From Legionella fallonii LLAP-10 (GTDB taxonomy: Bacteria > Pseudomonadota > Gammaproteobacteria > Legionellales > Legionellaceae): 64,000 bases of DNA. The first letter of the stretch is position 1. Each line of letters starts with the position of its first letter. Both the position numbers and the translations under genes were made by a program. The notes beneath the pieces were generated by a model. The model had not been told where the DNA came from. It made no database searches and worked only from the letters and a program-made list of their open reading frames with translations. Positions 9,075-17,817 of the stretch are shown here, piece after piece. The DNA is taken from NCBI RefSeq assembly GCF_000953135.1, contig NZ_LN614827.1, positions 301,001-365,000 on the forward strand, written 5' to 3'.

Positions 9075-10091
9075 ATGAGTCAATTTTGTTATTTTGCTGC
9101 AAGCTCATGGAACGCAAATAATTTTAGTGGATTGGATCTAGAAAATTTAACACAAAAACAATTTATGGATTTTGTTTTTAATAAGATCCTAACTTCAAAA
9201 TATACTATTGAACAGTTTCTATTTGAAGATGAAGAAAATGCCCTTTTAAATAGTAGAATGACTGATACTCTTCCTTCAAAACCGGGACATGGACAAGAAA
9301 AAAAGCGTCTCTTTGAAATTATGTTTAAAATTAAAGGTATTGATAAGCAAGGATTATTAGAGTGTGACAATAAAATAGATCTAAATAAATTAGAAATAAC
9401 CGACTTAGTAGTCTCTGGGTTTATATATCATGATCAAGGCAAATATAAAGCGGTGCAGTTGAAAGAACAAATAGGAAAGAATTATATACAGAAACGTCTT
9501 GAAAGAGAACCAGTAGAATTGAAATGTACTCTTGACTTTAAGGAAGAAATTACATCATTGAAAAGTGATAAAGATTCTAATAAAGAAAGTACGACAACGT
9601 TGAAAAAACTAAGAAATAATATTGAACTGTTAGAAAAAGCCATCGAAGATTTAGAAGTTTATTCTAAAGAGCACTCTGGAGTTAGTCCTAATAAAGAGAG
9701 AGAGGCGCACGCTTTATATATCCAACTTAAAGACTTTTGTGCGGATCTAAAAAACGAGACCTACGTTAAAAATAACTTTAATGCAATGAAAACTAAATTT
9801 GACAAGATAATAGACGATCCTTTGATTGAGAAGCTTGCTGAGCATAGAACATTTCATAAAAATGTTTTGGCAAATATTTTGCTCTACTTGACTATTATTG
9901 GCGGTTTAATTGATATTGGGATGCGTATAAGTTCATATGCAACTACAGGTCATTCATATGGTTTATTTAGTAAAACAGATGGTCAAAAGCAAATAGAAAA
10001 AATTAGTGAACGATTTAAAACGTTAGAACAAGAGTTACCAATAGAAGATTCTGAAAACGAAAATGAGATTCGACTAAATTCCAATACTTAG
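9075..10091 (+). CDS. Unknown protein with C-terminal membrane segment; effector candidate
   Basis: A 338-residue Lys/Glu-rich protein, mostly helical and coiled coil, with one hydrophobic segment near residues 270-292 (VLANILLYLTIIGGLIDIGMRI) followed by a short region containing YGLFSKTDGQKQIEKI and an acidic tail. The single late membrane segment followed by an amphipathic helix is common in Legionella effectors (general knowledge). The ATG at 9075 is chosen; a GTG at 9048 is in frame. No enzymatic motif was recognised. It has its own consensus promoter. Confidence 0.65.
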   Translation: MSQFCYFAASSWNANNFSGLDLENLTQKQFMDFVFNKILTSKYTIEQFLFEDEENALLNSRMTDTLPSKPGHGQEKKRLFEIMFKIKGIDKQGLLECDNKIDLNKLEITDLVVSGFIYHDQGKYKAVQLKEQIGKNYIQKRLEREPVELKCTLDFKEEITSLKSDKDSNKESTTTLKKLRNNIELLEKAIEDLEVYSKEHSGVSPNKEREAHALYIQLKDFCADLKNETYVKNNFNAMKTKFDKIIDDPLIEKLAEHRTFHKNVLANILLYLTIIGGLIDIGMRISSYATTGHSYGLFSKTDGQKQIEKISERFKTLEQELPIEDSENENEIRLNSNT

Positions 10092-10173
10092 TTTGATGCG
10101 ACACAAATAACCCCACATAATTACGAGGACGGGTCTGTGTATATTTCTCCGAATGCTACCACTTCCGCCTTAT

Positions 10174-11949
10174 TCAGGGGGCTATAGATTGATGAGCAAC
10201 TTGCTGCTCTACTTCCTTATCTGCTAACAGTGGTTGTTTCTCTTCATCAAACATTCTTAGTTTTCTTACCCCTCTTGAGGCGCTTAGTTGTTGCTCTAGT
10301 CCCGATTCATCTTCTCTCCTGTTTTGTGGGGCAGGATTGGCTATGGGCTGCTCTTTTTCATGTTCTGCCGGATGTTTAACAAATAAACTTTCAGTGCCCC
10401 ATCCTATTAAACCACCCGTTACTGTTCCTAATAATGGTAGAACAATTAAACTGACTCCTAATGTCCATGGAATAAGGCAAAGATCTACAACTAATCCAAG
10501 ACACAATCCAAGTAATCCACCTAAAAGTTTCCATAGATAGGAATGATAGTGAGGTGTTTCCTCTATAACAGAGGGTTCACGAGAGGTAGTTGATGTATTA
10601 TTAGTTGGTTCTTGCTCTATAATTAAAGGGCTTATCTGCGATAAATGCCCTGTTTGCAATTCTTTGAATGATTTTTTCCTATGCAGGAATAGTTCTTGGA
10701 GCACTGTTGCCGATGGTATTTCTTGTTCTACTAGTGCAAGCGGTTTCGTATTTCCCTTTTGTTCCATGTCTGCAACAGGTGTTAGCCGTTTATTTAAACC
10801 AAATCGGGCATTTTGCCTTCTAAGCTGTCGAAAGGGAGTTAATGGTGTGCTATTAATTTTAAGGGAAGAAAGGAGAGCATCCTCTGCTTCTTTAATTTTC
10901 TTGTTGTCATGTTTTCTTAAAGTGGGGATCAAACGATAACCATCATCAATCCATTTCTTGAAATTATCGAATCCTTGTTTGTCTTTGGCGGATAACGCTG
11001 TTAAATTTTTTGCTTGTTTAAGTAATTCATGCCAACGCTCAAAGTACTCCATCGCTACATCACAAACTTGAGCAAATTCTTTTTTAGTATGTACGCCATT
11101 TTTATATTTTAGCTCAGCATCAATAACTTGCTGCAGCGCTATTTGGATCTTTTCAATATGTCTTTCGTAAGCTAGGCCGTACCACTTGATTTGTATTTCA
11201 TCCTGTAGCGACTTAACGGGGATGAACGGGTCTTTTACTCCTATGGACTTATACCCGCTTACTTTTTCATGGGTCGTATACTCATCACCCACATGACGGA
11301 CAGAACTATATATGCCTAGTGTTCTATCACTTTGATCGATAATACCTGGTCGCACCCCTGCTTTGTATAATCGCGGCTCAATAGCTGCTAAAATTTTATT
11401 GTATTCCTGCTCTTTACCTTCAGGAATGTAAATAGTAATTTGCATTCCGTTGGATACGCGTAAAATATCACGCATAGCCAGTTCTTTCTTTTGTCTCGTG
11501 AGTCCGTGGTCGCTAAGAAATTGTTCATCTACCTGGCTGATCTCATGCAGCAACCTTTGAGCCGCATTGATTCTTGCCGTTTTAAAACAAGGTACTCGTT
11601 GTTCGAGCAACATGGGATAGAGCAGATCCCATGCCTTGTCCAGATCTGCTGGATGTATACTTAAATGAATTTTCCATGCAGAGTCTTTGTAACCCTTCAT
11701 TTTGTCCAATTTAAAGGCTGCAAACGCATCAGCATCAGTATTTTTCTCTGATAATTGGCCATTATCTCTATTTTCTGCTGTATTAGGCTTACTCCACGGA
11801 CTCAGTACGCCACCAATATAAGCAACGTAGTCACCAACTTTTATCTTGGTAAACTGGGGATAAGTGAGATTTAATTTAGAATAGGACATTTCCAATAGAT
11901 CGCTATCTTCAGCTATCATTTCTTCGGTATTCTTTGTTTGGCCAGGCAT
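10174..11949 (-). CDS. Membrane-anchored protein with OspF/SpvC-like phosphothreonine-lyase region
   Basis: 591 residues. Residues ~90-250 match, in order and spacing, the features I recall for the SpvC/OspF family: KIHLSI with H95 (SpvC KFHISV, general-acid His), CFK with K123 (SpvC WKV, base Lys), R164 followed by GMQITIYIP (SpvC ARVSLGAQFTLYIK), IEPRLYKAGVRPG (SpvC ESRLSENGVISG), then SDR and YSSVR with R218 (SpvC YLSYR). This enzyme family removes phosphate from MAP-kinase phosphothreonine by beta-elimination. A helical region follows, then two hydrophobic segments (~471-493 and ~497-518, Gly-rich) and an acidic tail. OspF and SpvC themselves are ~240 residues with no anchor. The assignment rests on motif matching from memory, not a search. 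A translocated effector is inferred. No good ribosome site is seen. Confidence 0.55.
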   Translation of the reverse strand: MPGQTKNTEEMIAEDSDLLEMSYSKLNLTYPQFTKIKVGDYVAYIGGVLSPWSKPNTAENRDNGQLSEKNTDADAFAAFKLDKMKGYKDSAWKIHLSIHPADLDKAWDLLYPMLLEQRVPCFKTARINAAQRLLHEISQVDEQFLSDHGLTRQKKELAMRDILRVSNGMQITIYIPEGKEQEYNKILAAIEPRLYKAGVRPGIIDQSDRTLGIYSSVRHVGDEYTTHEKVSGYKSIGVKDPFIPVKSLQDEIQIKWYGLAYERHIEKIQIALQQVIDAELKYKNGVHTKKEFAQVCDVAMEYFERWHELLKQAKNLTALSAKDKQGFDNFKKWIDDGYRLIPTLRKHDNKKIKEAEDALLSSLKINSTPLTPFRQLRRQNARFGLNKRLTPVADMEQKGNTKPLALVEQEIPSATVLQELFLHRKKSFKELQTGHLSQISPLIIEQEPTNNTSTTSREPSVIEETPHYHSYLWKLLGGLLGLCLGLVVDLCLIPWTLGVSLIVLPLLGTVTGGLIGWGTESLFVKHPAEHEKEQPIANPAPQNRREDESGLEQQLSASRGVRKLRMFDEEKQPLLADKEVEQQVAHQSIAP

Positions 11950-12069
11950 AGGTTAATTCTTGGAGATAAATACAAATCGAGGGCTTATTGTACCATAAAT
12001 GATCATATTGAAGAAGAGCTCTTTTTGCTGTAAACCCGGAATACTCAACAGGAGCCCATCGATTGCTTT

Positions 12070-12741
12070 TTAAAGATTAATCCATTCTTCCGGTGTAGAC
12101 GATAATTTTTTTATCAATTCAAAGAGCATCCCAGCATGATATCCATCGCATACCGCGTGATGGAGTTGTGCTGCTATGGGAAGCACTACTTTATCTGCTT
12201 GTTGTGTGTATTTACCTATAGTGATAATAGGCGCTAAATAACGAGCATCATCATAAATATTCAAATTAAATGCTGTGAAATCAAGCCAAGGGACACATGA
12301 AATAGGGAATGTATTTCCAGGCTCTCCTTCTTTCGGAGTAAAAGCCTTTGTCGCCCCATAGGTTTCCATATCAGTAAGATAATTAAGATAAAAAGCTGAA
12401 AAATCTTTATTATAAGGCGTCCATAGATTAGAAAATGTTTTATCATCATCATGAAATAGGGTATAGCAAGGAGACCTAAAATTCCAAATACCAAGCTCAC
12501 CTTGCTCACTATAATCAATGCGTAGTTCTTCCTGTTGATTAATAGCAGTCGTAATAAGATAAATCATTACGGGATATAGTTTAATTGACTCTTTCTTGCA
12601 TAGAGATAAGAGTTTTCCGATATCGATGTGGATTGTCAGGCTGTAAGTACATTTAACTTGTTGAGAATAATGATCAAAATAGGGTTTCCTTGGCCATGTA
12701 TCTAAATTAATTACATTGAATAAAGGAGAATCATTTTTCAT
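12070..12741 (-). CDS. catA: Type A chloramphenicol acetyltransferase
   Basis: 223 residues, close to the usual ~219 for trimeric CAT. The catalytic motif HHAVCDGYH places the active His at residue 195, the same number as in classical CAT, with D199. Other family signs are the N-terminal DTWPRKPYFDHY, LYPVMIYLITTAIN, and FPISCVPWLDFTAFNLNI. It transfers acetyl from acetyl-CoA to chloramphenicol; as a chromosomal copy it could have another acceptor. No mobile element flanks it and its base composition looks like its surroundings, so it is probably a resident gene. Confidence 0.9.
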   Translation of the reverse strand: MKNDSPLFNVINLDTWPRKPYFDHYSQQVKCTYSLTIHIDIGKLLSLCKKESIKLYPVMIYLITTAINQQEELRIDYSEQGELGIWNFRSPCYTLFHDDDKTFSNLWTPYNKDFSAFYLNYLTDMETYGATKAFTPKEGEPGNTFPISCVPWLDFTAFNLNIYDDARYLAPIITIGKYTQQADKVVLPIAAQLHHAVCDGYHAGMLFELIKKLSSTPEEWINL

Positions 12742-12884
12742 TTTTACTCACTTAAATAATATTGCATTATCCTGAGACTTCTGGATGATAAATTAATAAA
12801 CAATAGAAGTAAATTTTAAAAAACAGTAGAAAATAAATGATGAATGGTTTGTAATGATAAAATCTCTAGCAAAAGGAAGAGCAA

Positions 12885-13484
12885 ATGAAAATTATTATAG
12901 TGGGTGGTACTGGAACGATAGGCAAGGCCGTTTCTAAAGAATTAGCACAACGTCATACAATTATTTCTGTTGGCCATACACGTGGTGATTTTCAAGTTGA
13001 TATCAGAGACTCTGAATCAATAGAGGCGCTTTATAAGGCCGTGGGCCCTTTTGATGCCTTAGTCGCTGCGACCGGAGAGGTGCACTTTGGTTCTTTAACA
13101 GAGTTTACCGAAGAACAATATAATGTTGGTTTGAATAGCAAGTTAATGGGGCAAATTAAATTGGTGCTCATTGGGTTTCAATACATTAACAATGGGGGCT
13201 CATTCACGCTGACGAGTGGTATTCTCAGCAATGACCCAATCCGCTTTGGTTCTTCTGCTGCTATGGTTAATGGGGCTATTGATTCTTTTGTAAAAAGCGC
13301 GGCTATTGAAATGCCCGATCGTTTGCGTATTAATGCAGTAAGTCCTACAGTGCTCTCAGAATCAATGGATAGTTATGCGCCCTATTTTCGTGGGTTTGAG
13401 CCCGTCTCTGCCAGTCGTGTTGCATTAGCGTACAGTAAAAGTGTCGAGGGAGCACAAACAGGTATTATTTATCGCGTTGAATAA
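12885..13484 (+). CDS. Small short-chain dehydrogenase-like protein
   Basis: 199 residues with a Rossmann nucleotide motif VGGTGTIG at the N-terminus and SDR-like ATGEVHFG (in place of NNAG) and TSGILS (catalytic Ser strand). The classical YxxxK is absent: the helix reads SSAAMVNGAIDSFVKSAA, followed by RINAVSPTVL. A family of short SDRs with this AAMVNGA pattern exists, so this is a subfamily trait rather than damage, but the catalytic mechanism is unclear. AGGAAGAG precedes the ATG. It is divergent from the acetyltransferase gene. Confidence 0.8.
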   Translation: MKIIIVGGTGTIGKAVSKELAQRHTIISVGHTRGDFQVDIRDSESIEALYKAVGPFDALVAATGEVHFGSLTEFTEEQYNVGLNSKLMGQIKLVLIGFQYINNGGSFTLTSGILSNDPIRFGSSAAMVNGAIDSFVKSAAIEMPDRLRINAVSPTVLSESMDSYAPYFRGFEPVSASRVALAYSKSVEGAQTGIIYRVE

Positions 13485-13557
13485 AGAGCTTATCTTAAGT
13501 GGATTTCATTTGAGATATCTTCTATAAGCCGATACAACCTTAAGAGATGACCATAAA

Positions 13558-14361
13558 ATGACAGTTAGGCTATTTTTTATATTTTTATTCTTATTCTCCG
13601 GAATAATTTGCGCTGCGATTCCTGAACCTCTCATGTTTCACGATAAACCACTTGACCCTTTGTGCTTTTATAACAGGGAAGGTGAGTCTCAAGTGCTTGA
13701 TCTTAACAAATGTGGGTTAGCAGAGAAAAAATACGTACAGAAAGGACGTAATTCTGAACTAATAACCAAGGGATTTATCGGGTATAACTGGCAGGATCCT
13801 GAGTTTCAAAATGCCACGGAAGGATATAGTTATTATAAATACTTCAATGCAGGTAAGAGCTTATATTGGCTTTATACCATTAACAGTGGCGGGGGAAGTG
13901 GAACATTTACTGCCATCCATTTAGTTAAAAGAACAAGTCCCAATACCTTAGACATTAAAACTTTATTTAGCGGTGATCGTTGTAATGGGGGTGTACAAGA
14001 CGTTTCTGAGGCCAACAATCAATTGACTTTTAGTGTCAATCTCACTGTTTATGACTTGGTCACTTTATCAAAAAAATCATCTCAGTCGATTAGGCCATAT
14101 GATGATTTAGCTGCATGTGCCGTTTGTTGTATTGCTAAGGCCTTCTATACAGTAGATGCAAAGGCTCTGGCACAACTTAAATATGTCGAGTTAAATAATG
14201 TTAAAAATACAGACGAACTACCACAGCAAGGAGTTGAGCAGTCTTGTTTTAATAAATTATTACTTTCTTATACTTCTGCAGGAAAAACCACGTTTAAGCA
14301 AAGTACGCTGGATGAGTTTACAGATAAGTTCAACCAAATGTGTATAAAAACAAAAAATTAG
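13558..14361 (+). CDS. Secreted protein of unknown function
   Basis: 267 residues with a strong signal peptide (hydrophobic residues 4-19, probable cleavage after CAA). The mature part has several Cys residues (FYNREG near the start, GDRCNGGV, AACAVCC, SCFN, QMCIK) that could form disulfides, and beta-rich repeats such as LYWLYTINSGGGSGTFTAIHLVKR. I do not recognise the family. It is probably periplasmic or exported. Confidence 0.7.
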   Translation: MTVRLFFIFLFLFSGIICAAIPEPLMFHDKPLDPLCFYNREGESQVLDLNKCGLAEKKYVQKGRNSELITKGFIGYNWQDPEFQNATEGYSYYKYFNAGKSLYWLYTINSGGGSGTFTAIHLVKRTSPNTLDIKTLFSGDRCNGGVQDVSEANNQLTFSVNLTVYDLVTLSKKSSQSIRPYDDLAACAVCCIAKAFYTVDAKALAQLKYVELNNVKNTDELPQQGVEQSCFNKLLLSYTSAGKTTFKQSTLDEFTDKFNQMCIKTKN

Positions 14362-14816
14362 CTATGGCCCAGCGAGACACCTCATGGCCATTAAGTTAAG
14401 GGAGCATTTAATACCGAATTACCGCGGCATCGACCGCGGTATCCATAACTGAGCCACATCATGGACCCCGCGGTCGATGCCGCGGGGATTCGAAATATCT
14501 TAACTTAATGGCAGTGGTGAGATAGTTCTGCAAAAATAATGGTTTTATTTGATAATTACTATCAATGATTGTTTGGGGGGCGCTGTCAAAAGGATATACT
14601 AATACGTTCTTTGCGATTAAAGAACAAATACCAACAGACTCCATTGAAAAACTAAATTAGTTTGACAATGAATTAGCTTTAATAAGTACTGAATTAGCAA
14701 ATAAACTTTCGGCGGGGTAAGCAAGCCTGATTCACTCTTGAGAATTAAGGAGTCGTATCGGGCACGCTACCATGCCAATAAGATTCTTTAGAACAAACTT
14801 TGTCCGCGATACACTG
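14362..14816. other. Intergenic region between secreted-protein gene and E1 gene
   Basis: It contains the nested inverted repeat at 14387-14512. The rest (14513-14816) has no recognised gene; short frames here have no ribosome site or family resemblance. Confidence 0.5.
14387..14512. repeat. Nested inverted repeat, related to the MITE-like elements
   Basis: The outer arms are a perfect 14-bp pair (gccattaagttaag at 14387-14400, its complement at 14499-14512). The inner 32-base arms (14415-14446 and 14461-14492) are complementary with a few mismatches, and each contains its own dyad ccgcgg...ccgcgg. The inner arm pattern (cgaattaccg.gg...ccgcggtatcc) resembles the ends of the elements at 32716 and 45996, suggesting a shorter relative. 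Confidence 0.8.
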
Positions 14817-15929
14817 TTAATAGCGTGTTAAGCGGTGATTCACCGTTTCCATCCAACTAATGATCCCTCCACGTAAATTACTTATGTGTTGAAACCCCGC
14901 ATTTTTTAGCTGCTGACACACTGTTGCACTGCGCATACCCGATTTGCAATACACGACTATTGGTTTATCTTGCAGTAAAACGCGTTGTGCTAGTTGGCTG
15001 GAGAAGGACGATAAGGGCATGTGTGTGCCTCCAATGTGGCATATATCCCGTTCATAAGGCTCTCGAACATCGAGTAATTGTATGGCATCAGAGTCCGCGG
15101 CTAACAGCTGTGCCAAATCGCTCGCTGTTATTTCGGGAATATCAGCTAAAAAGGCTTGGCATTGGTTCATATGCTCATGAAATTCAATGCTTGGGTGTTG
15201 AGTACAATCATGTTTGGTAATATCAAAATGCTTAAATTGCATGGTTAATAAGTCCATGCTTAATAAGGTACCCGATAAAACGTGTTCACTGCCTAAAATA
15301 ATTTTAATCGCTTCCATCGCTTGCAAACAGCCCGCGACGCCTGGCAAGACACCTAAAACACCCGATAGAGAACAATTAGGTGACATATTCGCTGGAGGAG
15401 GGGCGGGATATAAGCACTGATAGCATGGACCACGATTATAATTAAAAACACTTAACTGGGCTTCATATTGATAGATACTTGCGGAAATCAACGGCTTTTC
15501 TAAGGAGCGACAAACGCTATTTAACAGGTATCTTGTAGAGTAATTATCACTGGCGTCGAGTACCAAATCATAATCAGCAACGATATTCGATGCATTGGCT
15601 GCTGACAAAAAGTGTTGATAAATTTCTATAGAGACATGGGAGTTAAGCGAACGCAAGCGTTCCCCTATAACTAACGCTTTATTACGACCAATATCTTGTT
15701 CAGTAAATAAAATTTGTCGTTGCAGGTTACTTAATTCAATTTGGTCTCCATCCATGATCCCTAAAGTGCCTATGCCACTGGCTGCTAAATATTGCAATGC
15801 GGGACAACCCAATCCTCCGCCACCTACACACAATACTCTGGCGTTTTTGAGTTTTGTTTGTCCTTCCTTGCCAATAACCGGTAAATGGCGACTGTAACGG
15901 AGCAGTTCTTCCTGGTTTAATGAGTGCAT
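14817..15929 (-). CDS. MoeB/ThiF-type E1 with C-terminal rhodanese domain
   Basis: 370 residues. Residues 1-245 are an E1 adenylyltransferase: RYSRHLPVIG, nucleotide loop VGGGGLGCPAL (35-45), QRQILF, LDASDNYSTRYLLN, NCSLSGVLGVLPG with candidate catalytic C186. The first zinc pair is C169-x-x-C172; the second, normally CxxC, reads C242-TQH. Residues ~270-370 are a rhodanese domain with active loop CKSGMR (C338). Family role: adenylate the C-terminal Gly of a ubiquitin-like carrier and convert it to a thiocarboxylate using rhodanese-borne persulfide. Its gene starts two bases after the carrier gene stops, so the pair is translationally linked, and a TfuA gene precedes them. This context, within a YcaO/TfuA cluster, argues for sulfur supply to the peptide rather than molybdopterin or thiamine. 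Confidence 0.88.
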   Translation of the reverse strand: MHSLNQEELLRYSRHLPVIGKEGQTKLKNARVLCVGGGGLGCPALQYLAASGIGTLGIMDGDQIELSNLQRQILFTEQDIGRNKALVIGERLRSLNSHVSIEIYQHFLSAANASNIVADYDLVLDASDNYSTRYLLNSVCRSLEKPLISASIYQYEAQLSVFNYNRGPCYQCLYPAPPPANMSPNCSLSGVLGVLPGVAGCLQAMEAIKIILGSEHVLSGTLLSMDLLTMQFKHFDITKHDCTQHPSIEFHEHMNQCQAFLADIPEITASDLAQLLAADSDAIQLLDVREPYERDICHIGGTHMPLSSFSSQLAQRVLLQDKPIVVYCKSGMRSATVCQQLKNAGFQHISNLRGGIISWMETVNHRLTRY

Positions 15930-15931
15930 TT

Positions 15932-16198
15932 TTACCCTCCCACAAGAGCGGTGACAATATCGATGTTATCGTTTTCGCTGATAGGAATATCTTGCAGTTG
16001 ATTTAAATTTTTCCCATTCACATAAATATTCACATAAGGGGTTAATGCACCATCGCTGTCGAGAATATTAGCCCGAAGTTTTTCATAATATTGGCACAGT
16101 AAGGGAATGAGTTGAGATGTATTATCAATAGGTAATTCAAGTTGATTTTGGTTGTCGGTGAAACGAACCAAAGAGGAATGCACGTTGACTTTAGCCAT
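15932..16198 (-). CDS. ThiS/MoaD-like sulfur carrier protein
   Basis: 88 residues with the beta-grasp pattern VNVHSSLVRFTDNQ ... PYVNIYVNGKNLNQL ... ISENDNIDIVTALVGG. The protein ends exactly in Gly-Gly, the site adenylated and thiocarboxylated by E1 enzymes. It is most like the MoaD/CysO branch. The E1-rhodanese gene follows after two bases. Probable role: carry sulfide equivalents to the TfuA/YcaO thioamidation step (inference). Confidence 0.88.
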   Translation of the reverse strand: MAKVNVHSSLVRFTDNQNQLELPIDNTSQLIPLLCQYYEKLRANILDSDGALTPYVNIYVNGKNLNQLQDIPISENDNIDIVTALVGG

Positions 16199-16265
16199 AC
16201 TTAACTACGCTGAATTTAAATGTTTTTCAATTTAATTTTTTTAGGGCGGTATGTCAATCAGAAAG

Positions 16266-16303
16266 AAAAAAGCATCCGTCTCTCAACGAGGTCTAATGCT
16301 TTA
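16266..16303 (-). terminator. Intrinsic terminator downstream of first tfuA-like gene
   Basis: Read on the minus strand, a 7-bp outer stem aaagcat/atgcttt closes an imperfect inner hairpin and is followed by T6. It overlaps the tfuA stop by a few bases. It may reduce read-through into the carrier/E1 pair, which would then also need its own promoter. Confidence 0.6.
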
Positions 16304-17713
16304 TTGGTGGTGTTCATTAAACATGATTTGCGCATCATAAATCCATTGATAATATTCAACTTTCACAGAACTTAGCGCGTGCACAGAAGAGGCCATTAAA
16401 TAGGCATGCAGTAGAGAAGTAAACAGGGGGCGGCTAACAGGGATATTGGCAAGCCACATCTTAAATTGCTGTTGGGTATAATGACGCCAGATTTTTAATT
16501 GCTTGAGATGATGTGTTAAATAATGTTTTGAAATAATTAAATTAGGCTGTTTCATCTGTTGGTTAATGGCAAAGAGTAATACCAGGATAACCTTTAGAAC
16601 CTTTTGGGCACCGGCGGTAATGTGTTCAGGAAGATCATAATAATGTGCGAGAGCCGGTAGATTTTCCTGCAATTGCCGGTCAGTCAAATGAAGTAGGCAG
16701 ATCGATTGACAGATTAAAGAGTAAACCGCAGATAATGAGGCGTGGTCTTTGTAAATAGCGAAATCTTTTTCCGGTGAATATAATTGATTTTCATCGATAT
16801 AATGAATAAGCGCGGTGTTATCTATAGCGTCTTTTTCCTCAGATGAAAAAACAACTAATTTTTGCAGGAATGAAACGACTTCTGCGCGCAACATATAATC
16901 TAGAGGGGATTGCTGATGCAGAGTATAAATCTGCTGTTCGATGGTTGGTAGCCAATCTGCATTATGCTTAAAGGGAGTTGTATTGGCGAATAAAATCAAC
17001 TCTCTTAAGAAACAGGTCATGACACTGTGCTTGCTTTGCGGCGCTGATTTTTTCTTCATCGAAGAATATTGTGAGTGAATATGTTGCAGAGCCAATATGG
17101 CATCATTCTTTTTCACATCAACTAGGCCGTGCTGTTTTAGCCATTGTGAGAAATCTTGATATTGATTGCTATCAGTTTTAGATAAATGCTGAAGTGCTTT
17201 AGTTAAGGAGCGATAGGGGTAAAACTGGGCTTTACAGTAGGTTAGCAACTGATTTTGAGCTTCCTGAGTTAAGGCGTTTTCTTCCCTGGCTTTCTTACAG
17301 GTTGCTCGGATATTTACCATGGCATCATTAAGGGCACGAAACTGTCCATTGTTATCAAGATGTAAAACGGCCACTTCATCATCATCAGTCAGTATATTTT
17401 CTTTGTAATCGACAAATACTTCGCCAAAACCATGCATGCCATAATGGTGTAATTCGGCAGCGCGCAAAGCCCCCATACTGGCAGCACCCCAAACCTCTAT
17501 GCCGTTCTCTAGGGCCAACAATAGCTCTTTATGCCAAACGGCAGGTGTTGTTTCATACAACCCATCAATGATCACAATAAGTGCCGGATCTAAGCGCAAT
17601 AGCCTAATGATGTCGCCGCATTGAACAGGTGGATGATAATTGGCGTTGGGGAACAATTTAACTGCGATTTCTATGTCCAGTGATGGGCCTAAGAATACAT
17701 GAGCTGCATGCAT
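16301..17713 (-). CDS. TfuA-domain protein (copy 1)
   Basis: 470 residues. The N-terminal ~130 residues are a TfuA domain: HVFLGPSLD, YHPPVQCGDIIRLLRL, IIDGLYE, PAVWHKELLLALE, GAASMGALRAAEL, YGMHGFG, DDDEVAVLH. The rest is a helical region that the second copy shares at lower similarity. TfuA proteins pair with YcaO enzymes and are needed for backbone thioamidation in known systems. This copy is divergent from the barrel/YcaO operon and points towards the sulfur carrier and E1 genes, linking it to sulfur delivery. The C-terminal 340 residues are much longer than a bare TfuA domain and unassigned. The ribosome site is weak. Confidence 0.9.
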   Translation of the reverse strand: MHAAHVFLGPSLDIEIAVKLFPNANYHPPVQCGDIIRLLRLDPALIVIIDGLYETTPAVWHKELLLALENGIEVWGAASMGALRAAELHHYGMHGFGEVFVDYKENILTDDDEVAVLHLDNNGQFRALNDAMVNIRATCKKAREENALTQEAQNQLLTYCKAQFYPYRSLTKALQHLSKTDSNQYQDFSQWLKQHGLVDVKKNDAILALQHIHSQYSSMKKKSAPQSKHSVMTCFLRELILFANTTPFKHNADWLPTIEQQIYTLHQQSPLDYMLRAEVVSFLQKLVVFSSEEKDAIDNTALIHYIDENQLYSPEKDFAIYKDHASLSAVYSLICQSICLLHLTDRQLQENLPALAHYYDLPEHITAGAQKVLKVILVLLFAINQQMKQPNLIISKHYLTHHLKQLKIWRHYTQQQFKMWLANIPVSRPLFTSLLHAYLMASSVHALSSVKVEYYQWIYDAQIMFNEHHQ

Positions 17714-17817
17714 GAGGGGATGTCCAAAATAAAAACAATAGTCCTAATGTCAGAAGATTATAGATTATTTTGTCAAATTATGTGAGTATTAGTCGCCAAA
17801 AATAAAGGACTAACATT

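Noticed and set aside
12070..13484. Resistance transposon carrying catA
   Set aside because: No transposase, inverted ends or target duplication were found around the acetyltransferase gene, and codon use looks like the neighbours.
14459..14644. Minus-strand 61-residue frame
   Set aside because: It begins in an AT-rich spacer without a ribosome site and ends inside the inverted repeat.
14817..16198. Thiamine or molybdopterin operon
   Set aside because: No thiazole synthase, ThiC, MoaE or MoaA gene is present, and the genes lie among YcaO/TfuA genes; a cofactor role cannot be fully excluded.
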